Part shown: positions 53,232 through 62,075 of the stretch, piece by piece
Numbering within the stretch: the first letter of the stretch is position 1
Layout: every line of letters begins with the position of its first letter
Assembly: GCF_031624635.1 (NCBI RefSeq)
Contig: NZ_JAMQOQ010000003.1
Coordinates: 62,001 to 126,000, forward strand
Reading direction: 5' to 3'
DNA: 64,000 nucleotides
DNA from: Halogeometricum sp. S3BR5-2
Lineage (GTDB): Archaea > Halobacteriota > Halobacteria > Halobacteriales > Haloferacaceae
Position numbers and translations under genes: made by a program
The notes under the pieces: model-generated
Databases searched by the model: none
Told to the model about the DNA's origin: nothing
What the model saw: the letters and a program-made list of their open reading frames with translations, nothing else

Positions 53232-54146
53232 TCAGAGATACGGTTCGCACACCCGTTCGACGCCGTCCTCGAACGACACCTCGGGTTCCCACCCGGTCGC
53301 CTCGTGCATCTTCGTGTAGTCGGCCATCGTGTCGTGGACGTACACCTCGAAGGGGTTCTCGACGTACGCGGGTTCGACGTCGGTGCCGAGGGCGTCGTTG
53401 ATCATCGAAACCATCTCGTTGAACGAGTAGCTCTCGCTCGTCCCCAGGTTGTAGATGCCCTGTAACCGGTGTTCGGCGGCCAGTACGAGGCCGCGGACGA
53501 TGTCGTCGACGTGGGTGAAATCGCGGGTCTGGGACCCGTCGCCGAACAGTTCGGGTCGCTCGCCGTTGGCGATTTTGTGGGCGAACTGCGCGACGGTGTT
53601 GGCGTACTCCCCCTTGTGCTCCTCGGCGCCGCCGAAGCCCTGGTACACGGAGAAGAAACGCATCCCGGCGAGGTGCATATCGTAGTGGTGGTGGAAGTAC
53701 TCGGCGTAGCGTTCGCGGGCGAGTTTCGACGCCTCGTACCCGGTCCGCGCGACGACGTCCATGCTCTCCGGAGACGGTTCGGTGCGGGAGCCGTAGATGG
53801 AGGACGTCGTCGCGTAGACCACGGTGTCGCAGCCGTCGTTTCGCGCCTGCTCGACGGCGTTGACGAAGCCCTCGATGTTCACGCGGGCGCCCGTCGTCGG
53901 GTCCTCCTCGTGCATCTTGTAGGAGGAGAGCGCGGCGAGGTGATACAGCACGTCCACGCCCTCGGTCGGCAGGTCGTCGTCGAGGACGCTCGCGTCGACG
54001 AACTCCACGTCCGAGGAGAGGTTCTCCGGCGTTCCGAGGTAGAGGTCGTCGACGGCGACGACGTCGTTGTCTTCGGCGAGACGATTGGCGAGATTTGAGC
54101 CGATGAACCCCGCCCCACCCGTCACGAGAATTCGCTTGTTCTGCAT
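53232..54146 (-). CDS. NAD-dependent sugar-nucleotide epimerase (GalE-like)
   Basis: 304-residue extended SDR. The NAD motif is VTGGAGFIGSNLANRL, AVDDLYLG follows, the catalytic Ser lies in ATTSSIYGS and Tyr-x-x-x-Lys is YEASKLAR; the C terminus has the typical sugar-nucleotide-binding pattern. UDP-glucose/UDP-GalNAc 4-epimerase-like activity is likely, and in haloarchaea such enzymes feed S-layer glycosylation. Its position between heavily sequon-bearing surface proteins fits that role (inference). Confidence 0.9.
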   Translation of the reverse strand: MQNKRILVTGGAGFIGSNLANRLAEDNDVVAVDDLYLGTPENLSSDVEFVDASVLDDDLPTEGVDVLYHLAALSSYKMHEEDPTTGARVNIEGFVNAVEQARNDGCDTVVYATTSSIYGSRTEPSPESMDVVARTGYEASKLARERYAEYFHHHYDMHLAGMRFFSVYQGFGGAEEHKGEYANTVAQFAHKIANGERPELFGDGSQTRDFTHVDDIVRGLVLAAEHRLQGIYNLGTSESYSFNEMVSMINDALGTDVEPAYVENPFEVYVHDTMADYTKMHEATGWEPEVSFEDGVERVCEPYL

Positions 54147-54305
54147 TCGGCTATGAGATTACGGCTGGATGACAAAGGAGTACCGGTGGCGAGACCCGAG
54201 GGCGACGAATCGACGTGCGAGAGAACCGCGCCCGTCGAGGAGTCGGGCCGACCTAGCCACTGAGGTGTTCCGCTTACCCTCCCGAGGTCCTTGGTCTGTC
54301 ACACG

Positions 54306-54497
54306 ATGACGACCACGAACCCGGACGAGGCCCTCACCGTGACCTGTCCCGACTGCGACGGCGAGTTCTCCGTGGAGATGACTTCGCGCGTCGAACGCGC
54401 CGACTACGACCCGGACGGCGTCGTCGACGCCGACTGCGGCCGGTGCGGGCGGAACTTCGCCGTCGGGTTCCAACGGCGCCGCGGTCCGAAGGCCTGA
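54306..54497 (+). CDS. Small zinc-ribbon protein
   Basis: 63 residues with two CxxC knuckles: VTCPDCDGEFS and DADCGRCGRNFAVGF. The spacing fits a rubredoxin-like zinc ribbon, and a basic end (FQRRRGPKA) could bind nucleic acid. The ATG at 54306 (MTTTNPDEAL) is chosen over the earlier one, whose extra codons lack bias. The function is unknown; such proteins may aid transcription or protein contacts. Confidence 0.8.
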   Translation: MTTTNPDEALTVTCPDCDGEFSVEMTSRVERADYDPDGVVDADCGRCGRNFAVGFQRRRGPKA

Positions 54498-54811
54498 GGC
54501 GGCGTTCGATACCGTGTTCGCTCGGCGACAGTCACCGACTCCGCCGGACGTCGATACTCGAACGCGGAGCGAACCCGGCCGTCGACCGGCGTGAGCGACC
54601 GGGAACGACGGCCTCGCCGCTGAACCGTAGCGTTTCGGGATGTGCGAGTCGGCTCGTTCGATAGGTTTTGATACTATACATTCACGTATCTACTGGTTTC
54701 AAAAGTAGACTTACTTCCTAGATTTATATTCTCACATAACTCGGGCACTTTCTGTGGCAAAACGTGTAATCGTGACGAAAATACTATCACAGTCGCCCGA
54801 GAGTCGCAAGT
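54498..54811. other. Intergenic region before the second surface protein
   Basis: 314 nt, no gene. 54660-54780 is AT-rich with TATA-like ttatattctc (about 54723) and should carry the promoter of the gene at 54812. Confidence 0.4.
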
Positions 54812-56209
54812 ATGGTTAGGCTGTTCACGGATGGCGTGGCGAGAGCGGTAGGAGCGTTGCTCCTCGTTGTCGTCCTCTGTGTCTCACCGGTCGCAGGCGT
54901 AACGGACGTTTCAGCACAACAGACGGGCACCGTCGAACGGGTGCCGGACACGCAGTTCGTGAAGGCCACGGACTCCGTGTCGGTGTGGAAGAACGCGCCG
55001 TTCCCCCTGCGCGTGAACGCCTCGGCGAGCAACGGAACGGTCGTCGAGAATCATATGATCACGGTCAAGGGGCAGGGCGCGGAGGTTCGCCTCAACAAGC
55101 AGCAGTTGGCCGCGTTCAACTCCGACGAGGAGATTCAGATGAGCTTCGAGTCGCGGTACCCCATCACGACGCGCGCCTTCCAGAACGAGGAGGTGCAACT
55201 GCTCGTCGCGAAGGCCGGACCGAACGCGTCGACGACGCTACAGAGCACGCCGCGCACGTCGGTGAACGGCGCGCTGGACTCGCTGATGAACGCGAACGCG
55301 TCGGGTAACGTCTCCTACGAACTCGTCGACCTCGGCGAACTGGAGAAGGGGGCCATCGAGGCGTCGTACGACCTCTCTGAGGAGGGCGAGGCCCGCGGAC
55401 CGGGTCAGTACACGTTCTTCGTGGTGCAGGACACGGAGGGTGAGGGCTTCACCGTCGATAACGGTTCGCTCGCCGTCGACGGGGAGGCCCGGGTCCTCGG
55501 AATGGACGTCGCTCTCGTGCAGGCCGCGGAGGCGTCCGCGTCCGTGACGACGGAGAACGCGACGCCCGGCGACGAGGTGACGTTCGACGTCAACTCGACG
55601 TTCACCCACTCGAACGCGAGCCACGCCGTCGTCCTGTACAACGAGTCGCAGTACACGAGCGCTCGGACGCGCATCGCCGTCGACGGCCCGCTCAACGGCA
55701 ACGTCTCGGCGAATCGGGTCTCGGTCCGGAGCACGCTCGTCGGCGTGAACGGCACGGCGAGAGTCGTCGGTAACGCCTCCGTCGCCGGCGTGGGCCTCGA
55801 CAACGAAACGGTCCGCGGTCACACGACGTTCCGCGGCCTCGCCGACTGGATCATCGAGGGCGCGAACGCGAGCGACCGGTCGAACGGCGACGAGGCCGCC
55901 GCGCCGGGCAGACCGGACAGTCCCGGCAACTCCGGTGACGCCGGTCGCCCCGACAACCCCGGTAACTCGGGCGGCGCGCCGATGATGGGCGAGCAGACGT
56001 ACCTCGACGCCTCCGGCACCCTCGCCGTCTCCACGAACGGGACGGGCACCGTCGACGTTCAGACGGGCGAGGACTGGGAGGAAGGCACCTACCGCTACGT
56101 CTACATCGGACAGGCGAAGGGGCAGAACAACCTCTCGACGACGACTGGCACGGTCGAACTCGGTAACGCGACCGTCGAGAACGAGAACGAGAGCGAAAGC
56201 GAACGGTAA
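54812..56209 (+). CDS. Secreted surface protein lacking an anchor
   Basis: 465 residues: a signal peptide (about 10-35, AVGALLLVVVLCVSPVAGV) and one extracellular domain paralogous to residues 35-425 of the protein at 48210-50252. Near-identical stretches are VSVWKNAPFPLRVNAS, VQLLVAKAG, VVQAAEASASVTTE (here LVQAAEASASVTTE) and GQNNLSTTTGTVELG. It stops where the paralogue continues into its linker, PGF-pre-PGF domain and membrane helix, ending in an acidic Asn/Glu/Ser tail. Over a dozen NxS/T sequons imply glycosylation. It may be released or bound to the anchored paralogue. Confidence 0.87.
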   Translation: MVRLFTDGVARAVGALLLVVVLCVSPVAGVTDVSAQQTGTVERVPDTQFVKATDSVSVWKNAPFPLRVNASASNGTVVENHMITVKGQGAEVRLNKQQLAAFNSDEEIQMSFESRYPITTRAFQNEEVQLLVAKAGPNASTTLQSTPRTSVNGALDSLMNANASGNVSYELVDLGELEKGAIEASYDLSEEGEARGPGQYTFFVVQDTEGEGFTVDNGSLAVDGEARVLGMDVALVQAAEASASVTTENATPGDEVTFDVNSTFTHSNASHAVVLYNESQYTSARTRIAVDGPLNGNVSANRVSVRSTLVGVNGTARVVGNASVAGVGLDNETVRGHTTFRGLADWIIEGANASDRSNGDEAAAPGRPDSPGNSGDAGRPDNPGNSGGAPMMGEQTYLDASGTLAVSTNGTGTVDVQTGEDWEEGTYRYVYIGQAKGQNNLSTTTGTVELGNATVENENESESER

Positions 56210-56316
56210 CGGGAGAGAACCGCCCGGTCCGACCGTCGGACCGGTGACGTCGGGACCGCTTTTTTGGAGGTTCGAGAAGTTCGAGACAGCGAGGGACTCG
56301 GCCCGTTTCGGAGGCG

Positions 56317-56445
56317 CTATTCGACTTCGACCCCCCAGTACTCCGCCAGCGCTCGCTCGACGACTTCGGACTGGTCGCTTTCGGATTCGAGTCGCTCGAC
56401 GAGTTTCAGGTCGATGCTGAGCGTCTTCCGAACCTTTCTCCCCAT
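56317..56445 (-). CDS. Small ribbon-helix-helix protein (42 aa)
   Basis: The ATG at 56445 opens 42 codons with good bias: MGRKVRKTLSIDLKLVERLE, then SDQSEVVERALAEYWGV. A basic beta strand followed by two helices with the SEVVERAL pattern is the CopG/RHH DNA-binding fold. It is short but complete for this family. It could autoregulate or control the neighbouring secreted protein or transporter genes; no toxin partner is adjacent. Confidence 0.7.
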   Translation of the reverse strand: MGRKVRKTLSIDLKLVERLESESDQSEVVERALAEYWGVEVE

Positions 56446-56862
56446 GAGAGGTGTATCTGCATAAACATACATATGATTTACTTCGGTTTATCGTACTCGT
56501 CTCGGACGGGGCTGTGCGGCCGAATCGATAATGTTAGTTTAGTAGTACTTTCCCGTCGTCCGAGGTACGACCGAGTCGAGACGACCGAGTCGGCCGACGC
56601 GGGTCGAATGCGGAGTCGCCCTCCGGAGGGCGAACGAGACCCACCGGCGGCGGGGGTAGTTTTTTACTACCGACGGCAAATATTCCATTTGTCCGTTACC
56701 CGCGTACCGATGGGACCGAGTTTTGACGCGGCTAGTACTGTAACGGTTCTACACGGACGATAATCCGAGAATTCGACGCGTCGCGCGGCCGGGAATCGAT
56801 TGCGTCGACGCCCCGAGTACTGCGGACACGGTGGTGTGGTAAATGTCATCACGTCGACTCGT
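56446..56862. other. Intergenic region with palindromes
   Basis: 417 nt without a gene. It has a perfect 18-nt palindrome (arms tcgccctcc and ggagggcga, about 56617-56634) and a hairpin with arms ggtagt and actacc over a T-rich loop (about 56656-56672). These may terminate transcription from either side. The stretch beside 56445 is AT-rich and carries the small RHH gene's promoter. Confidence 0.45.
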
Positions 56863-59800
56863 CTATCGCTCCGCACGGAGCAGTCGGTCGGGGTCGGCGA
56901 CGAGGAAGACGTACCCGACGCCGAGCGCGCTTCCCACCGCGAGGAGCAGCGCTCCCAGCCCCGACCCGACGAACAGCCCCGCCGACAGCGGGACGCCGAG
57001 TCGAATCCCGAAGACGACGAGCACGTCGGCCCACGAGAGCACTTGGAGGCAGGCGAACGCCGCGGTGAAGGCGACGACCGTCGCCGGGAGCGCCAGCGTG
57101 ACCGCGTCGCGCGCCAGCGCCGCGAGCAGTTGCCGACGGCTCGCACCCGTCGCGCGGTAGATGCCGATGCGGCGGCGGTTCGCGTGGACGGCGTGGGCGA
57201 ACGTGGCGGCCGTCCCGCCGACGGTGCTCGCGCCCGCGAGGACGACCATGACGAGAAACAGCACGCGGACGTTGCCGAACACGCCCTCGACGGCGCGGCC
57301 GACGCCGCTGCCCTGCGAGTACTCGCCCTCGAAGTCGACGGTCGAACTCACCCGCTCGTCGCCCGTCACCTCGTACGTCGTCGTCGCGAGGACGGCGCCG
57401 TCGGAGACGACGCGCAGGTCGTACGCTCCCGGGGCGAGCGTCCCGTTCAGTCCCGCGTCGGACGCCGGGAGCGTTATCTGCTGGACCTCGCCGCCCGCCA
57501 GTCTGACCGTCCGCCGCTCGGTTCCGCCGGGCGTCACGAGCGAGACGTTCCGGACGAGGAGCCGTCCCCACGGGTTGCCCACCTGCACGGTGACGGTGGG
57601 CCTCGTGAGTTGCGTCCCCGACTCCGGCGAGACGGAGACGCGGCCGCTCAGTCGCTGCGGCGCCCCCTCCTCGACGACGAGCGCGTGCCGTTCGCTCGCG
57701 TAGCCGTCCTTCTCGACGGTCAGCGTGTACTCGCCCGGTTCGGCGGGGACGGGGACGACGGCGCCGCCGCTCCCCCGGGTCTGCCGCGACCGGTCGCCGA
57801 GCGTCACCGTCGCCCCCGACACCAGCGTCCCGTTCGGCGTCGTCGCCGGCACGACCAGCGTCGACCCCGGGGGGGCGCGGGTCGGGTAGCCGTCGGGGAG
57901 TTGCAGCGTCCGCGGGTCGTACACCTCCACCCGCTTCGTCGTCCCGTCGGCTCGAATCGTGTACGCCCCCGGTTCGGAGAAGGTGAACCTCACGTCGGCG
58001 CTCGCCGCCTCGTCGGGAGCGAGCGAGAACGACTCCCTCCGACTCCGGTCGCCGGCGCTGACCGTCACGTTCCGCGTCGTCGCCTCCTCGCCGTAGTTGC
58101 GGACCGTGACCGAGACGACGTACGGGTCGCCGACCTGCACGGAGTCGTTCCCGGCGAGGCTGGTCACGGCGAGGCCGCCGGGTCGCCGCGAGAGCCGTTC
58201 GAACTCCTCGGCGGTGCCGTTCGTCCGGATGAGGTGGACCTCCCCGTCACCCGTCGCCAGCGTCTGTGCGGTGCCCAGCGGAAGCACGAGTTGGTCGTCG
58301 GTGATGCCGGACCCCGAGAAGCGGCCGACGACGGTCACCCGCCGGACGCCCGGCGTGACGCTCCCGCCGAGGGTGAGCGTCTCGCCCACCTCGACGTCCA
58401 GCGTCTCAGCGAGACTCGCGCCGACGACCGCCTGGTCGTACGCCCGCGGAGCGTGCCCGGCGACGAGTCGGGCGTCGGTCACCTGCCCGAAGGCGGTGAA
58501 GTTCGCGCCGCGGACGAGGTACGGGTCGCCGTCGGTCGTCTGGGCGTACAGCACCTCCGGGCTGGCCGCGATGCCCTCGTCGCGGAGGACAGTGGCGTAG
58601 TCCTCGCTGATTCGGCTGTTCAGCGGATGGACCGACCCCGCCTCGGTGACGGTTCCGCTCTCCGTCGTCGCCAGCGGCGCGATGGCGCCGCCGATGGCCG
58701 TGACCAAGAGGAGGACGAGCATGAACACCGTCAGCGTCGTCGTCGTCGGCACCGCGGCGCGCCAGTCGACGAACGTCGGACCCGCGTCCGCGACGAGCGC
58801 TCGGAGGCGTCCGCCGAGCGCGTTCGGTTCGTCTCCCACACCACCGTGTCCGCTGTACCGAGCGCCGCGCGAGTCGCGGCCGACGGCCGTCGGGTCGCCG
58901 CGGACGACCGGGAGCGTGGCGAGGACGCCCGCGAGCAGGCCCATCGCGACGAGGAAGCCGCCGACGAGCAGAATCGCCCGGAGGATGGACGCCGTGACCA
59001 CCGCCTGAATGGAGACGACGAAGCCGGCGTACGTCGCGGCGTTGATGACCGCCTTCACCGCGATGAGGCCGAGCGCGAATCCGAGGAGGACGCCCGTCCC
59101 CGTCAGCCCGAGCACGCGGAGGAGGAGCACGGCGAACAGGCGGGTCGGGGAGGCGCCCGTCGCGCGGGCCACGCGGAGTTCGGGATGACGGTCCCGAATC
59201 GACATCCGCGTGACGCTGTAGACGACGACGACGACGAGCAGACCGCCGCCGACGGCCGCGACGGAGAGCGTCCGGACCACCTGCCCGAGGCCGCCGACGA
59301 GGAACGGCAGCGCCGCGATGAGCGGCGCGCCCTCGTCCCGCCAGGCCGCCCGTCCGTCCGCCGTCGACGCCGAACCCGACGTCGACTCGCCGGTGTCGAC
59401 GACGAGCGCCCCCGCGTCGCCGAGCGACGTCACCGCCTCGGCGGACCCGACGTACCACTCGGCCGGGAAGATGGTGCGCTCGTCGGGATGCGGCGTCACC
59501 TGGACGGAGGTGCCACCGAGACGCTGCTCCGTCGGTCCCTCGACGGGGCCGGTGAAACCGCTCTCGGGCGCCGCGGGCACGCTCGCCGGGTTCCACGCGA
59601 CCGACGCGCTCTCGATTCGCGGCGGCGCGTCCGGCGGGACGCCGACCACCACCTGCGTTCCGCCGCTGCCCTCGCCGTCGTTGCTCCCACCGTCGCTCTC
59701 CCCCGTTTCGGCCGTCGCGACCGGGAAGACGATTTCGTCGGCGTCGCTCGCGTCGGCGGCCGCGACGGCGTCGTCGTACGAATGGTCGTAGCTCACCGTC

Positions 59801-59961
59801 GCCGAACTGCCCAAGTCGCCCTCCAGCGTCGAGACGTAGGAGCCGACGGTGAGCAGCAGGACGACGGAGCCGATGAGGAAGGCCGTCGTGACGGCGACGA
59901 CGGCGACGCTCAGCCACTCCCGGCGCGACCACGACGAGACGAGCGTCGACTCAAACCGCAT
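56863..59961 (-). CDS. MacB/FtsX-type ABC permease with Ig-like insertion
   Basis: 1032 residues. An N-terminal helix (about 15-40) is followed by an extracellular MacB-core-like domain (about 45-220), a first FtsX helix set (about 225-380), a second core-like extracellular region (about 440-610), two Ig-like modules and the final FtsX helices (about 890-1025). The modules are a CARDB-type domain (VQVGDPYVVSVTVRNYGEEA) and a carboxypeptidase-regulatory/PEGA-like domain (GATVTLGDRSRQT, YTLTVEKDGYASERH). Both FtsX sets carry RATGASPTRLFAVLL and RATGASRRQLLAALA motifs. It works with the ATPase at 60040-60738 in mechanotransmission or export of envelope material. Confidence 0.88.
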   Translation of the reverse strand: MRFESTLVSSWSRREWLSVAVVAVTTAFLIGSVVLLLTVGSYVSTLEGDLGSSATVSYDHSYDDAVAAADASDADEIVFPVATAETGESDGGSNDGEGSGGTQVVVGVPPDAPPRIESASVAWNPASVPAAPESGFTGPVEGPTEQRLGGTSVQVTPHPDERTIFPAEWYVGSAEAVTSLGDAGALVVDTGESTSGSASTADGRAAWRDEGAPLIAALPFLVGGLGQVVRTLSVAAVGGGLLVVVVVYSVTRMSIRDRHPELRVARATGASPTRLFAVLLLRVLGLTGTGVLLGFALGLIAVKAVINAATYAGFVVSIQAVVTASILRAILLVGGFLVAMGLLAGVLATLPVVRGDPTAVGRDSRGARYSGHGGVGDEPNALGGRLRALVADAGPTFVDWRAAVPTTTTLTVFMLVLLLVTAIGGAIAPLATTESGTVTEAGSVHPLNSRISEDYATVLRDEGIAASPEVLYAQTTDGDPYLVRGANFTAFGQVTDARLVAGHAPRAYDQAVVGASLAETLDVEVGETLTLGGSVTPGVRRVTVVGRFSGSGITDDQLVLPLGTAQTLATGDGEVHLIRTNGTAEEFERLSRRPGGLAVTSLAGNDSVQVGDPYVVSVTVRNYGEEATTRNVTVSAGDRSRRESFSLAPDEAASADVRFTFSEPGAYTIRADGTTKRVEVYDPRTLQLPDGYPTRAPPGSTLVVPATTPNGTLVSGATVTLGDRSRQTRGSGGAVVPVPAEPGEYTLTVEKDGYASERHALVVEEGAPQRLSGRVSVSPESGTQLTRPTVTVQVGNPWGRLLVRNVSLVTPGGTERRTVRLAGGEVQQITLPASDAGLNGTLAPGAYDLRVVSDGAVLATTTYEVTGDERVSSTVDFEGEYSQGSGVGRAVEGVFGNVRVLFLVMVVLAGASTVGGTAATFAHAVHANRRRIGIYRATGASRRQLLAALARDAVTLALPATVVAFTAAFACLQVLSWADVLVVFGIRLGVPLSAGLFVGSGLGALLLAVGSALGVGYVFLVADPDRLLRAER

Positions 59962-60039
59962 CGGCGTCGCGGGCGCGGTGCGGGTATCGGTGTCGGTCGC
60001 GGAGACGGCGTCGGTCGCCGGGGCGGAACCGGTCGTCGC

Positions 60040-60738
60040 TCATCGCGGGAGCGAGTAGTCTATCTCGTCGTCGACGTCGGCGTCGACGGTCAGTCGGCCG
60101 TCCCGGAGGAGAACGGTCTCCGCGAACCGGGGTTCCAGCCCGCGGTCGTGGCTGATGAGCACCAAGGCGGTGTCCGTCCGCTCCTTGACGCCGAACAGCA
60201 GGTCGAGCACCTTCTCGGCCGTCCGCGGGTCGAGTTGTCCGGTCGGTTCGTCGGCGAGGACGACGTCGGGGCGGTTCGCCAGCGACCGGGCGATGGCGAC
60301 GCGCTGTTTCTCCCCGCCGCTCAGCGTCGCGGGGTACTGCGATTTCAGATCGGAGATGTCGAGCGCGTCGAACAGTTCGCCCAGCCACTCCTCGTCGCGG
60401 CTTCCGGTGTGGTCCTGCGGGAGGGCGGCGTTGTCCCACGCCGAGAGGTCGGGGATGAGCTGGAAGTCCTGAAACACGAAGCCGATGGTGTCGCGGCGGA
60501 TGGCCGCGCGCTTGCGCTCGGGGAGGGAGCTCGCGTCCTCGCCGTTGACGTAGAGCGTCCCGCTGGTGGGCGTGCTCAGGAGGCCGAGGACGTTGAACAG
60601 GGTCGACTTCCCGGCGCCGCTGGGTCCCCGGACGAGGAGGGAGGCGTCGGGAGCGACGGAGAGGGAGACGTCTTCGAGTATCGCGCTCCCCCCGCGCTCG
60701 ACGGTGAGGCGGTCGCCGCGAAGGACGGGACCAGTCAT
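60040..60738 (-). CDS. ABC transporter ATPase, LolD/MacB type
   Basis: 232 residues. Walker A GPSGAGKST, Q-loop FVFQDFQLIPDL, signature TLSGGEKQRVAIAR, Walker B VVLADEPTGQLDPRT and switch His LVLISHDRG. This is the LolD/FtsE/MacB class that drives FtsX-type permeases, and its partner follows 78 nt downstream in the same direction. The start MTGPVLRGDRLTVERGG is short and fits the family. Confidence 0.92.
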   Translation of the reverse strand: MTGPVLRGDRLTVERGGSAILEDVSLSVAPDASLLVRGPSGAGKSTLFNVLGLLSTPTSGTLYVNGEDASSLPERKRAAIRRDTIGFVFQDFQLIPDLSAWDNAALPQDHTGSRDEEWLGELFDALDISDLKSQYPATLSGGEKQRVAIARSLANRPDVVLADEPTGQLDPRTAEKVLDLLFGVKERTDTALVLISHDRGLEPRFAETVLLRDGRLTVDADVDDEIDYSLPR

Positions 60739-60848
60739 GTGGCGAAGCGTTCACACTTCTCCTATGTAGGTCATTTGTTCCGGCGGGTGTCAGGACGACC
60801 ACTCCGACCGGACGCGTGGGCGCGGGCCGGTCGAGCGGATGCCACCCG

Positions 60849-61853
60849 TCAGGTGCCGGACGTCACGCGGGCCGTTATCGTGGGCGCCAGAATCGTGACG
60901 CTCGCCGCGACGGCGGTGCCGACGACGGTCACGACGAGGGGCGGACTCGTGAGGTAGATAGCGACCCACAGGGCCGCGGCCGGGATGCCGGCGACCAGCG
61001 TCCCGCCGAGGCCGAGGCGGCGCGAGGGGCGCACGGCGTACCACGCGACCGCGGCGCCGACCGACCCGCCGAGCCACTGCCCGGCGTTCCACACCTCGCC
61101 GGCCGGGGCGAGGGCGCTCAGGATAACCGCGACGACGCCGATGACGATGCCGAGCAGGAGGACGCGGAGCGGTTCGCCGTCCTCGACGGTCGCGGCGACC
61201 GCGAACAGGAAGACGCCCGCCAGAAGCCCACCGACGACGTCGACGCCGTAGTGGACGCCGAGTATCACCCGCGAGGACGCCACGAGAACGAAGCCCGCGG
61301 CGGCCACCGCCCAGCGAGTCGTCGCCGACCCGATGCTGAGTCGCGAGGCTAACGCGGCGAAGACGGCCGCCGTCCCGAGGGCGTGTCCGCTCGGGAACGC
61401 GAATCCGGTCGCCGTCGTGATGGACTGGAACGCCCCTCCGAGACCCGTCGGGAGCCACGCCGGGGCCGTCGCAACGTCGGCGGCCGGGGGCCGCGGCGCG
61501 CGAAAGAGGTTCTTGAGCAGGTCGGTGAAGGAGAACGCCGCCAACGTCACCGCGAGGACGAACACCCCGTCGCGCGGCTGCTCGACGAACTCGCGGTCGG
61601 TTCCGAGCATGTACACGAGGCTGGCGACGAGCAGCAGGAACCACGGGTCGCCGAACTGCGTGATACCGCCGGCGACGGTGAGCACGAGACCCAGGTTCGC
61701 CGAGGCGACCTCGAAGAGACCGAAACTCCGCTCGGGAACGGTGCTCAGGGCGAACGCGAGCGCGACGAAGCAGACGGCGGTCACGACGGCGATACCCACG
61801 CCTACTTTCCGGTACCGTCCGTCGGACTGTCTGAGTTGGCTTCCTTCGAGCAT
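60849..61853 (-). CDS. PAP2-family membrane phosphatase
   Basis: 334 residues with about ten membrane helices. All three phosphatase motifs are present: Lys114 to Arg121-Pro122 (KNLFRAPRP), PSGH at 154-157, and Ser194-Arg195 with His201 and Asp205 (SRVILGVHYGVD). PAP2 enzymes remove phosphate from lipid phosphates or polyprenyl diphosphates; in archaea, recycling of the dolichol carrier used in N-glycosylation is a reasonable role. The membrane tail beyond 210 is longer than in minimal PAP2 proteins. Confidence 0.9.
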   Translation of the reverse strand: MLEGSQLRQSDGRYRKVGVGIAVVTAVCFVALAFALSTVPERSFGLFEVASANLGLVLTVAGGITQFGDPWFLLLVASLVYMLGTDREFVEQPRDGVFVLAVTLAAFSFTDLLKNLFRAPRPPAADVATAPAWLPTGLGGAFQSITTATGFAFPSGHALGTAAVFAALASRLSIGSATTRWAVAAAGFVLVASSRVILGVHYGVDVVGGLLAGVFLFAVAATVEDGEPLRVLLLGIVIGVVAVILSALAPAGEVWNAGQWLGGSVGAAVAWYAVRPSRRLGLGGTLVAGIPAAALWVAIYLTSPPLVVTVVGTAVAASVTILAPTITARVTSGT

Positions 61854-61860
61854 TCTCGTG

Positions 61861-61971
61861 TCAGCCCCCGTGAGCGCCGTTCGTCGTTTCGGTCGTCTCG
61901 CCGCGAGGCGCAGACGCGGACCGTCTCGGAGAGCCCAGTTCGTCGCGTGCGGTCGCAGGTTCCGTGTTCAT
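61861..61971 (-). CDS. Possible 36-aa peptide upstream of the phosphatase
   Basis: An ATG at 61971 opens 36 codons that stop 7 nt before the phosphatase start: MNTEPATARDELGSPRR, then a Ser/Thr/Gly-rich end. Spacing suggests cotranscription or coupling, and the upstream AT-rich patch (61984-62020) could be the promoter. Composition is low-complexity, so this may be only a leader. Confidence 0.3.
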   Translation of the reverse strand: MNTEPATARDELGSPRRSASAPRGETTETTNGAHGG

Positions 61972-62075
61972 GGACGTAGTGTTGGGCGTACGGCCCGGAC
62001 GTGTAAGAATGATATGGCAGTCGGCGGGAGACGGACCACGAAAGTCGGAATCCCTCGCTCGTCGGCGTCCGCGGA

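Noticed and set aside
56800-60957. 1385-residue plus-strand ORF opposite the FtsX permease and ATPase
   Set aside because: Composition is extreme (Arg, Asp, Gly) with no motifs, while the minus strand encodes two well-recognised transporter proteins across the same DNA.
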